DNA from: Acidobacteriota bacterium
Lineage (GTDB): Bacteria > Acidobacteriota > Aminicenantia > UBA2199
Assembly (NCBI GenBank): GCA_021817755.1
Contig: JAKAGC010000011.1
Span: forward strand, 1-16,966
DNA: 16,966 bases
Direction: 5' to 3'
In this document: in pieces, positions 5,396 to 12,830 of the stretch
Numbering within the stretch: the first letter of the stretch is position 1
How the letters are laid out: every line of letters begins with the position of its first letter
Program-made: the position numbers and the translations under genes
Notes under the pieces: model-generated
The model's database searches: none
The model's input: the letters and a program-made list of their open reading frames with translations, nothing else
Told to the model about the DNA's origin: nothing

Positions 5396-7318
5396 TTAAT
5401 TATGTACTTGTGGGGTTTCCTTCGGCAAAAATGGAGTTGCACTTGTCACCTTATCGATAAAAATTACAGCATCAAATAACCTGGGGAGCTGAAAAAGATA
5501 AGTGATATCCTTCTCAGAATCAAAGATATAATTAACCCACGGGAAAATATGCGGCTTGGAAAACCAGTCCCCAACTTCCCCATGACTGGGGATGTTTCTC
5601 AAATCCAGGAAAAAATATGGCAATCGAGTACGAGACATGGCGGCTCCAAAACTTCCAGGAAATGGACCAACCGTGAATGATTTCACTACATAATTCGCAC
5701 GATTAGCGGTTGTATAATCAACCGCTAAAAATCCCCCACTATTAAAAATGAACCCTATTGAGAAATAATCGTTCTTTAACATCTCTTTCAACAACATCCC
5801 GGAGAATTTAAAGGGATATCCGGGATAAGGGGATAATGAATGATGAAAATTATGCGCCCAGAACATAATCCTGGTTCCCACAGGCTCTACATCCAATATC
5901 CATTTAATACTATCAGCCATATCCCGTGCTCTTAGATTTAAATAATGGTAATCATTCTCCCCGGGAACGTAGCACGATTCTGCAAACTGCTTAAGTAAAC
6001 GCACATAAAATAAGGCTTTCTTATACTCAGTTACAGATGATTCTTTGGTATAGGTTAATTTTTTATTTTCAAAACGAATCGAAAGCTTGTTTAAAATTTC
6101 CTCGAGAGCTGTATATTCTTTTTGAGAGTATTTGACCAATATATTCGCCACCTCTTTTTTCTCAAATAATGAGAGGGTGGATTTGTTTTCATCGAGTGCT
6201 TCCGGGTCGATTTTGGATAAAAAATGTTGCACATATTGGGAAAAGCTTTCGGGATCTCCGTTTTCTACTCCGTAAAATTTGATCTTTCTTGCATGTGCCG
6301 GATTTGCATTGTATTCCCTCATCCATTTAAGCATGTTCACTATTTCATCAGTGTGCCAAACAGATGGTAATGCTTGTGGAAGATTTTCAGCGTCGCCGGT
6401 GCAGTTTAAAATATAGTCATTAATAGTGTTATCGGATATATCTACCCCTTCCATCACAAAGACAGAAAACCCCATTTCTTCTACAAGGAATTCCAGGAAT
6501 TTATGTTTCATTTGGAAAAATTCCTTAGTTCCATGAGTGTTTTCACCGATTGCGACAACCCGTGCTTTGCCTATAATATTTTTCAAAGGTAATAAATCGG
6601 CATACCCATTACGGGGGTCTGGGGAAGAAATAGGAATGCAATTTTCTTTTATCCATGATACGACATGTTCGGGTGCTTGATTTAATGCTTGAGCTTCGAT
6701 GGTGCAATTAACTATTTGACCTGGAATTGTGATTTTTGGAGTCATTACCGGAACAGCTTTTAATCCTAAGGAATCAAGATCAACCCGGTATTCTTCTCCT
6801 AATGGGGCCATTGCACGAAAACTCCCATCGGATTTTACAGGAGTATAGAAAATTGTGGTGACAAGCGATTTCAAATGATTAAGGATTATATATGAATGAG
6901 AAGTTAACATATCGGGGGGAGCGATTACTTTTCCTTGAATTGTAAAACCTTGCATTGTATCAACTTCAAGTACCAGATTCGTATTATCTGTTAAATACTC
7001 TTTGAAAGGTAGAACTGCGGCGTTTAGTGTAGGAGTTGTTGCCGTAAGCATGTATGTACCTGCGGGTAGATTGAAGCTGAATTTTCCCTCTATATCGCTG
7101 GAAGTAACAGCAAGTGCGGTTTCATGAAAGGGAGCCTTTGCGATGATAGTTGCGTTTGCAATCGGTTTCTTTTGTGGACCGAGTACAACACCCCCGATTT
7201 TGAGATCAAGAGTTTGGGGTGATGAAAGTGAAATAGCGGCGAAACTGGGAAGAATACCCGAATTGAGTTGAATCATATTAAAAAATAAAAAAATGAGTAG
7301 AGATAATTTCAATTTCAT
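5396..7318 (-). CDS. Exported erythromycin-esterase-family protein with N-terminal beta-sandwich domains
   Basis: A 640-residue predicted exported hydrolase. Residues 1-28 form a signal peptide (basic start, hydrophobic LSLLIFLFF, likely cut after FAA). Residues ~40-120 look like a carboxypeptidase-regulatory-like beta-sandwich (GVVLGPQKKPIANATI, SSDIEGKFSFNLPAGTY), and ~125-210 like a second such domain. The Ere-type catalytic region spans ~220-630, with GENTHGTKEFF at 258-268, VMEG at 288-291 and WAHNFHHS at 487-494, which keep the family's conserved Glu and His residues. Known Ere enzymes open the macrolide lactone, but most relatives with this domain are uncharacterised, and the extra domains and export argue against assuming drug resistance. 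GGAGG sits 6 bases before the ATG; a promoter is at 7348-7377. No clear terminator follows the stop. Confidence 0.85.
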   Translation of the reverse strand: MKLKLSLLIFLFFNMIQLNSGILPSFAAISLSSPQTLDLKIGGVVLGPQKKPIANATIIAKAPFHETALAVTSSDIEGKFSFNLPAGTYMLTATTPTLNAAVLPFKEYLTDNTNLVLEVDTMQGFTIQGKVIAPPDMLTSHSYIILNHLKSLVTTIFYTPVKSDGSFRAMAPLGEEYRVDLDSLGLKAVPVMTPKITIPGQIVNCTIEAQALNQAPEHVVSWIKENCIPISSPDPRNGYADLLPLKNIIGKARVVAIGENTHGTKEFFQMKHKFLEFLVEEMGFSVFVMEGVDISDNTINDYILNCTGDAENLPQALPSVWHTDEIVNMLKWMREYNANPAHARKIKFYGVENGDPESFSQYVQHFLSKIDPEALDENKSTLSLFEKKEVANILVKYSQKEYTALEEILNKLSIRFENKKLTYTKESSVTEYKKALFYVRLLKQFAESCYVPGENDYHYLNLRARDMADSIKWILDVEPVGTRIMFWAHNFHHSLSPYPGYPFKFSGMLLKEMLKNDYFSIGFIFNSGGFLAVDYTTANRANYVVKSFTVGPFPGSFGAAMSRTRLPYFFLDLRNIPSHGEVGDWFSKPHIFPWVNYIFDSEKDITYLFQLPRLFDAVIFIDKVTSATPFLPKETPQVHN

Positions 7319-7347
7319 TTAAAACCTCCTCATAAGCTCTGATTGAG

Positions 7348-7377
7348 ATTTTAGCATAAGAATATTTTTAATGTCAA
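7348..7377 (-). promoter_or_regulatory. Putative promoter of the esterase gene
   Basis: On the minus strand, consensus TTGACA (7372-7377) is followed by an 18-base spacer and TAAAAT (7348-7353), with TGC directly before the -10 (extended -10). The predicted start is about 25 bases upstream of the gene. Confidence 0.65.
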
Positions 7378-7525
7378 ATAATATTAGACTGCATGAGGCT
7401 GGATTTTGAATCGAAAATGATATCGAAAGATAGATTAAAAATGTAATTTATTTCATTCCCGGGGAATAGGTTCTTATTGAATGAACAGAGCCATAGAGCC
7501 TATACAAACAGAAAATATTTTCATC

Positions 7526-7554
7526 TTGACAAGCTGCGCTTTTTTATATATAAA
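7526..7554 (+). promoter_or_regulatory. Putative promoter of the aro operon
   Basis: TTGACA (7526-7531), a 17-base spacer and TATAAA (7549-7554). Transcription would begin near 7561, leaving a leader of about 120 bases before the first aro gene. Confidence 0.65.
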
Positions 7555-7561
7555 TATGGTA

Positions 7562-7681
7562 ATGGACATAAACAAAACACGCGCGTTTATATTGCCCTAT
7601 TGCCTTTTTGTATATGGCATACAGGATAGAAATCACCTAAATATCCTGAATTTTACACAACCGGAGGCACGCGGAGATTAA
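7562..7681 (+). other. Possible leader ORF and hairpin upstream of DAHP synthase
   Basis: A 39-codon frame begins with ATG at 7562 (or 7556) and ends two bases before the DAHP synthase ATG. It contains a short aromatic-rich stretch, AFILPYCLFVYG. CAGGATA (7622-7628) and TATCCTG (7642-7648) form a 7-bp stem followed by AATTTT, and CAGG could instead pair with CCTA near 7597. This loosely resembles a transcription-attenuation layout, but the ORF has no Shine-Dalgarno and would start almost at the predicted transcript end, and the U-run is short. The evidence is weak. Confidence 0.25.
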
Positions 7682-7683
7682 TT

Positions 7684-8574
7684 ATGAAAGATTTGAAATT
7701 GGGAGCCAGGAGTTCAGCAGATTCACAACCGACAGTTATCACAATTGGAAACATTCGTATTGGAATCGATTTTGTTATTATCGCGGGTCCGTGTAGTGTA
7801 GAAAGCGAAAAACAAACGATTTTGACCGCTCAAAAAGTGAAAGAAGCAGGTGCAGATATGCTGAGAGGTGGAGCTTTTAAACCTCGTACGTCTCCATATG
7901 CTTTTCAGGGGCTTGGTCTGGAAGGATTGAAAATTTTAGAAAAAGCCAAAAAAGAAACCGGTCTTCCGATTGTTTCAGAAGTAATTGATCCGCGGGATGT
8001 TTCGTGGGTGAGTGAATATGTGGATATTTTACAAATCGGGGCGCGTAATATGCAGAACTTTTCATTGCTTCGAGAAGTGGGTAGAGGACGAAAACCGGTA
8101 CTCTTAAAGCGTGGAATGTATTCGACATTAACAGAGTGGCTTAACTGTGCGGAATATATCCTGGCAGAAGGGAATCCGAATGTTATCCTTTGTGAACGGG
8201 GAATTCGAACATTTGAAACCTATACACGTAATACTCTGGACTTAAGTATGGTCCCGGCAGTTAAAGAAGTGAGTCATCTTCCTATTATCGTTGATCCTTC
8301 ACATGGAACTGGGAAATTGAGCCTTATTGAACCCATGTGTATGGCAGCAGTGGCGGCAGGAACTGATGGTCTCATTGTCGAAGTCCACCACAACCCGGCA
8401 GAGGCATTAAGCGATAAAGATCAAACATTGGACCCGGAATCCTTTGCAAATATCGCAAAGAAAATAAATAAATTACGGACGTTTTTAAAAGAGTTAAATA
8501 CGCATCCGGTATCGATTCCCACGGGTGATGAAAGAGGTAAAACCAAAATTCCCGGGGAATCTCTCTTTAATTGA
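7684..8574 (+). CDS. aroF: 3-deoxy-7-phosphoheptulonate (DAHP) synthase, type I-beta, without regulatory domain
   Basis: Condenses phosphoenolpyruvate with erythrose 4-phosphate, step 1 of the shikimate pathway. Its 296 residues contain AGPCSVES (34-41), GGAFKPRTSPY (62-72), QIGARN (117-122), LLKRG (140-144), CERG (170-173), DPSHGTG (204-210) and EVHHNP (233-238). Metal ligands by family comparison are C37, H207, E233 and D244. The catalytic barrel begins after only about 30 residues, so the ~60-residue ferredoxin-like domain that gives feedback inhibition in Thermotoga-type enzymes is absent, as is an AroQ mutase domain. A C-terminal tail of ~25 residues exceeds the Thermotoga enzyme. GGAG lies 8 bases before the ATG. 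The related KDO-8-P synthase is excluded by the GGAFKPRTSPY and CERG motifs. The stop overlaps aroB as TTGA. The gene symbol is used loosely, since naming of DAHP synthases varies. Confidence 0.94.
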   Translation: MKDLKLGARSSADSQPTVITIGNIRIGIDFVIIAGPCSVESEKQTILTAQKVKEAGADMLRGGAFKPRTSPYAFQGLGLEGLKILEKAKKETGLPIVSEVIDPRDVSWVSEYVDILQIGARNMQNFSLLREVGRGRKPVLLKRGMYSTLTEWLNCAEYILAEGNPNVILCERGIRTFETYTRNTLDLSMVPAVKEVSHLPIIVDPSHGTGKLSLIEPMCMAAVAAGTDGLIVEVHHNPAEALSDKDQTLDPESFANIAKKINKLRTFLKELNTHPVSIPTGDERGKTKIPGESLFN

Positions 8575-9614
8575 AAATGAAACAAATCGAATTACATGGG
8601 GTTGAACGAACATCAAAAATTGCAATAAACGAGTCGTTCCTTAATCTTCTTCATTGGGTGGGAAATAGAAACCGTGTAATTATAACCGATTCTAATGTGA
8701 GAAATTATTACGGCGATTATTTTAAAGAATGGAATATCATTGAGATTGGAATTGGAGAAACATGCAAAACCCTTAAAACCATTGAGTATATTTATGAGGA
8801 ACTGGTAAAATTGGAAGCAGATCGCTCATGGTTTATCATTGGAATGGGTGGTGGTATTGTCTGTGATATTACCGGATTTGCTGCTTCGACTTATATGCGA
8901 GGAGTGCCTTTCGGGTTTGTTTCAACTTCCTTACTTTCCCAGGTAGATGCGAGCATCGGTGGAAAAAACGGGGTCAATTTCCACGGTTATAAAAATATGA
9001 TAGGCGTATTCAATCAACCGGAATTCGTCATTTGCGATACAACGATGTTGAAAACCCTTCCCGAAGTTGAACGGGCGAATGGTTTTGCCGAAGTGGTAAA
9101 ACATGCTGTTATTGGTGACGAAAGATTGTTCAACCTCCTGGAAGAGCATCCTGAAAAAGCATCCAATCTTGACCCGCTTTTTATGGAAAACGTAATATAT
9201 GCATGTCTTGAAGTGAAAAAAAATGTGGTTGAAAAGGATGAAAAAGAAAAAGGTGAACGACGGGTTTTGAATTTTGGGCATACATTGGGGCATGCGTTGG
9301 AAAAAGTCACTGGTATTTCACATGGCTCTGGGGTAAGTATAGGGATGATGTTTGCCGCGGGATTATCCGTTAAACGAAACCTGCTGGCTGAAGGTGATGC
9401 GATTCGATTGCGGAATGTATTAATAAGCCTGGGATTACCGGTTACGATAAACTGCGAAAAAAGTAAATTAAAAGAGGCGATCCATAAAGATAAAAAAAGG
9501 GAAGGAAGAGGAATTCATTTTATTCTATTAAAATCCATAGGGAAACCGGTCATTCAAGAGATCGGGATGGATGAATTGGAGGAAGAGATCGACAATGATC
9601 TGTGTTTGCATTAG
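8571..9614 (+). CDS. aroB: 3-dehydroquinate synthase
   Basis: Converts DAHP to 3-dehydroquinate (step 2), a zinc- and NAD-dependent cytoplasmic enzyme. The 347 residues fit the family. The NAD-binding glycine stretch is GMGGG (91-95), followed by YMRGVP (108-113), SQVDASIGGKNGVN (123-136) and TLPEVE (162-167). Zinc ligands are E174 (in FAEVVKH), H237 (in NFGHTLGHALE) and H251 (in SHGSGVSIGM); the usual HGEAV here reads HGSGV. The start shown is TTG (8571), which overlaps the previous stop as TTGA; ATG at 8577 would give a protein two residues shorter. Only a GGGGA 12-18 bases upstream can act as ribosome-binding site, so translation may depend on coupling. Confidence 0.95.
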   Translation: MKMKQIELHGVERTSKIAINESFLNLLHWVGNRNRVIITDSNVRNYYGDYFKEWNIIEIGIGETCKTLKTIEYIYEELVKLEADRSWFIIGMGGGIVCDITGFAASTYMRGVPFGFVSTSLLSQVDASIGGKNGVNFHGYKNMIGVFNQPEFVICDTTMLKTLPEVERANGFAEVVKHAVIGDERLFNLLEEHPEKASNLDPLFMENVIYACLEVKKNVVEKDEKEKGERRVLNFGHTLGHALEKVTGISHGSGVSIGMMFAAGLSVKRNLLAEGDAIRLRNVLISLGLPVTINCEKSKLKEAIHKDKKREGRGIHFILLKSIGKPVIQEIGMDELEEEIDNDLCLH

Positions 9615-10290
9615 AGAACCGGAATATGAACGGTGTAAACAGATAGTAAAAGAAACTGGTACGGGATTGGCAGAGATTCGTATGGATACCGCGGATTTAT
9701 CGGCGGATGAGATTGGAAGAATTTTTTCGATACCAACAAGATTAATCGCTACCTGCCGTCCATCAGTAAAACTCACGGATACGGAAAGGATTAAACGCTT
9801 AACCACAGCTATTGTGGCAGGGGCATCTTACCTTGATATTGAAATCGATTCGGATAGGATGTTCAAAGATGAATTGATTCGCGTTGCCCGGATTCAGGGC
9901 TGTAATGTAATCATCTCTTTCCATGATTATGAAAAAACACCTCCGCTTGAAGACATGGCTCGTAAGATGGAACAGTGCTTTTTCGAAGGAGCGGATATCG
10001 CGAAAATTTCGTGTATGGTAAATGTTAAAGAAGATAATTCCCGTATATTGGCGCTTTATGATGTTCTTGCCGGGATACGTTTTCGTCTGGATGGAGATCC
10101 TACTCATCCCCATAGTCTGGTAGCGGTGGGTATGGGAGAAAAGGGTGTAATCACGCGGGTTGCTGCTCCATTTCTGGGAGCTCCTTTTACTTTCGCTTCT
10201 CCCAATAATTGCGAAGGTACAGCGCCTGGCCAACCGAGCGAATCACTGTTGAGACAGGTATTCAACATTTTGGAAAAAACGAATGAATGA
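9595..10290 (+). CDS. aroD: 3-dehydroquinate dehydratase, type I
   Basis: Dehydrates 3-dehydroquinate to 3-dehydroshikimate (step 3) through a Schiff base. The 231 residues carry the type I signatures: AEIRMD (26-31), ATCRP (52-56), the catalytic His H110 in SFHDYEKTP, the Schiff-base Lys K137 in ADIAKIS, GMGEKGVITR (179-188) and TAPGQ (209-213). The ATG at 9595 was preferred over one at 9571 because GGAGGAAGAG ends 7 bases before it and the sequence before it does not look like the family. It overlaps aroB by 20 bases. Confidence 0.95.
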   Translation: MICVCIREPEYERCKQIVKETGTGLAEIRMDTADLSADEIGRIFSIPTRLIATCRPSVKLTDTERIKRLTTAIVAGASYLDIEIDSDRMFKDELIRVARIQGCNVIISFHDYEKTPPLEDMARKMEQCFFEGADIAKISCMVNVKEDNSRILALYDVLAGIRFRLDGDPTHPHSLVAVGMGEKGVITRVAAPFLGAPFTFASPNNCEGTAPGQPSESLLRQVFNILEKTNE

Positions 10291-11605
10291 TGTGAAGCGT
10301 TTTTGTGTAACTGGAAATCCAGTTCTTCATAGCAAGAGCCCCTTCATGTTCAATGCGTTGTTTAAAGAACTGGGGTTAAATGCTCATTATTCACGTTTAG
10401 CGGCAGAAACAGCGAAGGAAGCACTTGATCTTTTTCTTAAATTAAATGTACAGGGGATGAATGTAACGGCACCGTTTAAGCAAGATATGGCGTTACTTAT
10501 GGATGAGCTGGACGAACCCTCACAAAAAATTGGCGGAGTAAATACAGTAGTACGGAAAGGGAAAAAGCTGGTAGGATATAATACCGATTATCTAGGGGTA
10601 TCAGGCGCACTAATTTCCGGTGGTATCGATATCAAAAATAAACACTGTGTGGTTCTTGGTTGTGGCGGTGCCGGACGAGCGGCAGTTTATGCTCTTATCA
10701 AACAAGGTGCCATTGTAACAGTAGTAAACCGTACATTTTCTAAAGGAAAAGAACTGGCGTCACAGATGGGATGCCAGACTGTACAATTTGATGATCTCGA
10801 AAAAATCCTGGGTAAAACAGAGCTGTTAATTTCAACATTATCCAATGGAATCGATCCGGTAAAAGAAGAATGGATTCATCCCTGGTTAATTGTATTTGAT
10901 GCCAATTATAAACACTCTCCTTTGGTGGAAAAAGCACTAAAAAAAGGGTGTTCTGTTATAACAGGGGAAGAGTGGTTGCTTCAGCAAGCATACCCTGCAT
11001 ATGAGTATTTTACAGGTGAGATACTCCATGAAAAAGAGAAAAAGATTATGAAAGATGCGTTGCATTCGGCGCAGTGGATATATCCTGGAAATGTTAGTTT
11101 AATCGGTTTTATGGGGAGTGGGAAAACAACAGTAGGAAAAATCATCGGGGAAAAATTGGGTATGGGTTTCATCGATACGGATGATTTGATTGAAAAAAAG
11201 GAAATAAAAACAATTCGTGATATTTTTGAAAAAATGGGAGAAGACTATTTTAGAGAAGTAGAATCAGCAGTTTTAAAAGATGAATTATCAAATAATAAAA
11301 ATATAATATATGGTTGCGGTGGGGGAATCGTAATAAAAGAAAAAAACCGTTTATTATTACAGAGTAAAAGTCTTCCCGTTTGGCTTTATGCGTCTTTGGA
11401 GACTTCATTAACACGCGCAGAACCGGCAACACGTCCTCTTTTGGATGGGAATTCTCAGGAAAGAATATCGAAAGCTGGAAAACTCTTTAATGAACGGTTA
11501 GATTATTATTGGAACGCATCGGAACTTATAATTTCATCAGAATCAGAAGCGGAAGTAACCGCGGAGAAAATTAATGCAGAAATCCGTAGAGCCTTCAATT
11601 ATTGA
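10283..11605 (+). CDS. aroE-aroK: Shikimate dehydrogenase-shikimate kinase fusion
   Basis: A bifunctional protein of 440 residues for steps 4 and 5: NADPH reduction of 3-dehydroshikimate, then ATP phosphorylation of shikimate. Residues ~1-262 are AroE: SKSP shikimate-binding segment (17-20), NVTAPFK with catalytic K66, GGVNTV (84-89), YNTD with D102, the NADP-binding GCGGAG (126-131) and NRT (149-151). Residues ~268-440 are AroK: P-loop GFMGSGKT (275-282), DTDD (298-301), GCGGG (344-348) and RPLL (384-387). The two are joined by a short linker (about 250-268) in one uninterrupted frame. Both halves keep their catalytic residues and near full-length domains, so both should be active. It starts 8 bases inside aroD. 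Confidence 0.95.
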   Translation: MNDVKRFCVTGNPVLHSKSPFMFNALFKELGLNAHYSRLAAETAKEALDLFLKLNVQGMNVTAPFKQDMALLMDELDEPSQKIGGVNTVVRKGKKLVGYNTDYLGVSGALISGGIDIKNKHCVVLGCGGAGRAAVYALIKQGAIVTVVNRTFSKGKELASQMGCQTVQFDDLEKILGKTELLISTLSNGIDPVKEEWIHPWLIVFDANYKHSPLVEKALKKGCSVITGEEWLLQQAYPAYEYFTGEILHEKEKKIMKDALHSAQWIYPGNVSLIGFMGSGKTTVGKIIGEKLGMGFIDTDDLIEKKEIKTIRDIFEKMGEDYFREVESAVLKDELSNNKNIIYGCGGGIVIKEKNRLLLQSKSLPVWLYASLETSLTRAEPATRPLLDGNSQERISKAGKLFNERLDYYWNASELIISSESEAEVTAEKINAEIRRAFNY

Positions 11606-12830
11606 TGGAACGGTAAACGCGCCTGCATCAAAAAGTTACATGCAGCGTGCACTTGCCTCCGCTTTGCTAACACGGGAAGAAGTATCTCTTACTCATACGA
11701 CTTTTTGTGATGATTCCAATGCCGCTTTACGGATAATTAGGGCTTTAGGAGCAAGCGTCGATTTACAAAAAAATGGAATTTGCATAAGAGGGGGAATGAA
11801 ACCCACAGGTGAAATCCTTGATTGTGGGGAATCTGGTCTTTCGATTCGAATGTTTAGTTCGATTGCAGCACTATGGCATGATGAATTGGTGCTAACCGGA
11901 ACGGGTTCTTTGTCGAAACGTCCAATGGAAATGATCGTTGAACCGCTTCGCGAGCTAAGCGTATGGGCTACTACGAACAATGGTTTCCTTCCCGTAAGGG
12001 TTAAGGGACCTCTAAAAGGCAAAGAAATAACGATTGATGGAGCTATCAGTTCCCAGTTCTTAACCGGTTTGCTTATGGCACTTCCCTTGGCGGATGGGAA
12101 CTCGATTATCCATGTAAACAATTTGATAAGTATCCCTTACATAAAGATGACATTGTCTTTATTAAAGGATTTTGGTATTCATATAGAGCATGATGAATTT
12201 AAAACCTTCGTTATTAATGGTAACCAGGAATATCATTTAAATAATACCCAGTATCCCATAGAGGGAGATTGGAGTGGCGCTGCGTTCTTATTGGTTGCCG
12301 GTGCAATCGGTGGGAATGTAAAAGTTACGGGATTGAATGCAAACTCTTTACAGGCGGATCGTGCCATATTAGAGGTATTGATTCAATCCGGTGCAATTAT
12401 TCAAGTATCGGAAGAGGGAATAGGAATTAAAAAAGGAATTTTGCGAGCATTTACTTTCGATGCAACACACTGTCCTGATTTATTCCCGCCTCTGGCAGTT
12501 CTGGCATGTAGTTGTTCCGGGAGATCAAAAATTTATGGTATAGAGCGTCTTATACATAAAGAAAGTAACCGGGCCACTGCGATTTGTGATTTGATTTCCT
12601 CCCTTGGTGGAGAAATAAGAATTAATGATGATAAAATGGAAATAGAAGGAAAAAAGTTGAATGGCGGTATTGTGGATTCTCACAATGATCACCGGATAGC
12701 GATGGCTGCCGCTACTGCGGCAATCGCAAGCAAAGGGGGCATTACCATCCGGGATTATCACTGTGTGAACAAATCCTACCCGGATTTCTTCGGGGATTTA
12801 GAACGAATAGGAGGTAAAGTTTATGAATAG
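11574..12830 (+). CDS. aroA: 3-phosphoshikimate 1-carboxyvinyltransferase (EPSP synthase)
   Basis: Transfers the enolpyruvyl group from phosphoenolpyruvate to shikimate 3-phosphate (step 6). The 418 residues have the two-lobed family pattern: PASKSYMQRAL (17-27) with K20 and R25, CGESGLSIR (84-92), KRPM (115-118), SSQFLTG (159-165), HCPDLFPPLA with D302, HKESNRA with K329-E330, and NDHRIAMA (371-378). At the positions matching E. coli Gly96, Thr97 and Pro101, the sequence has Gly, Leu and Met. The ATG at 11574 is preceded by GGAG with 8-9 bases spacing and lies 32 bases inside the aroE-aroK gene, the deepest overlap of the operon. Confidence 0.95.
   Translation: MQKSVEPSIIDGTVNAPASKSYMQRALASALLTREEVSLTHTTFCDDSNAALRIIRALGASVDLQKNGICIRGGMKPTGEILDCGESGLSIRMFSSIAALWHDELVLTGTGSLSKRPMEMIVEPLRELSVWATTNNGFLPVRVKGPLKGKEITIDGAISSQFLTGLLMALPLADGNSIIHVNNLISIPYIKMTLSLLKDFGIHIEHDEFKTFVINGNQEYHLNNTQYPIEGDWSGAAFLLVAGAIGGNVKVTGLNANSLQADRAILEVLIQSGAIIQVSEEGIGIKKGILRAFTFDATHCPDLFPPLAVLACSCSGRSKIYGIERLIHKESNRATAICDLISSLGGEIRINDDKMEIEGKKLNGGIVDSHNDHRIAMAAATAAIASKGGITIRDYHCVNKSYPDFFGDLERIGGKVYE

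Larger units (their letters stand above)
7319..7683. other. Divergent intergenic region between the esterase gene and the aro operon
   Basis: This 365-base gap holds the esterase promoter near its left end and the aro promoter and leader near its right end. Between them lies a 13-base palindrome, ATTCCCGGGGAAT (7455-7467), flanked by TTCATTC (7452-7458) and GAATGAA (7479-7485), which also pair. It lies ~60 bases upstream of the aro -35 box and ~80 from the esterase -35 box, so it could be an operator. No gene other than a doubtful leader ORF is seen. Confidence 0.5.

Noticed and set aside
5396..7318. Macrolide resistance gene
   Set aside because: Membership of the Ere superfamily is clear, but export and extra domains make resistance an unsupported claim.
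9571..9594. Earlier aroD start
   Set aside because: The later ATG has the Shine-Dalgarno at correct spacing, and the extra residues do not fit the family.
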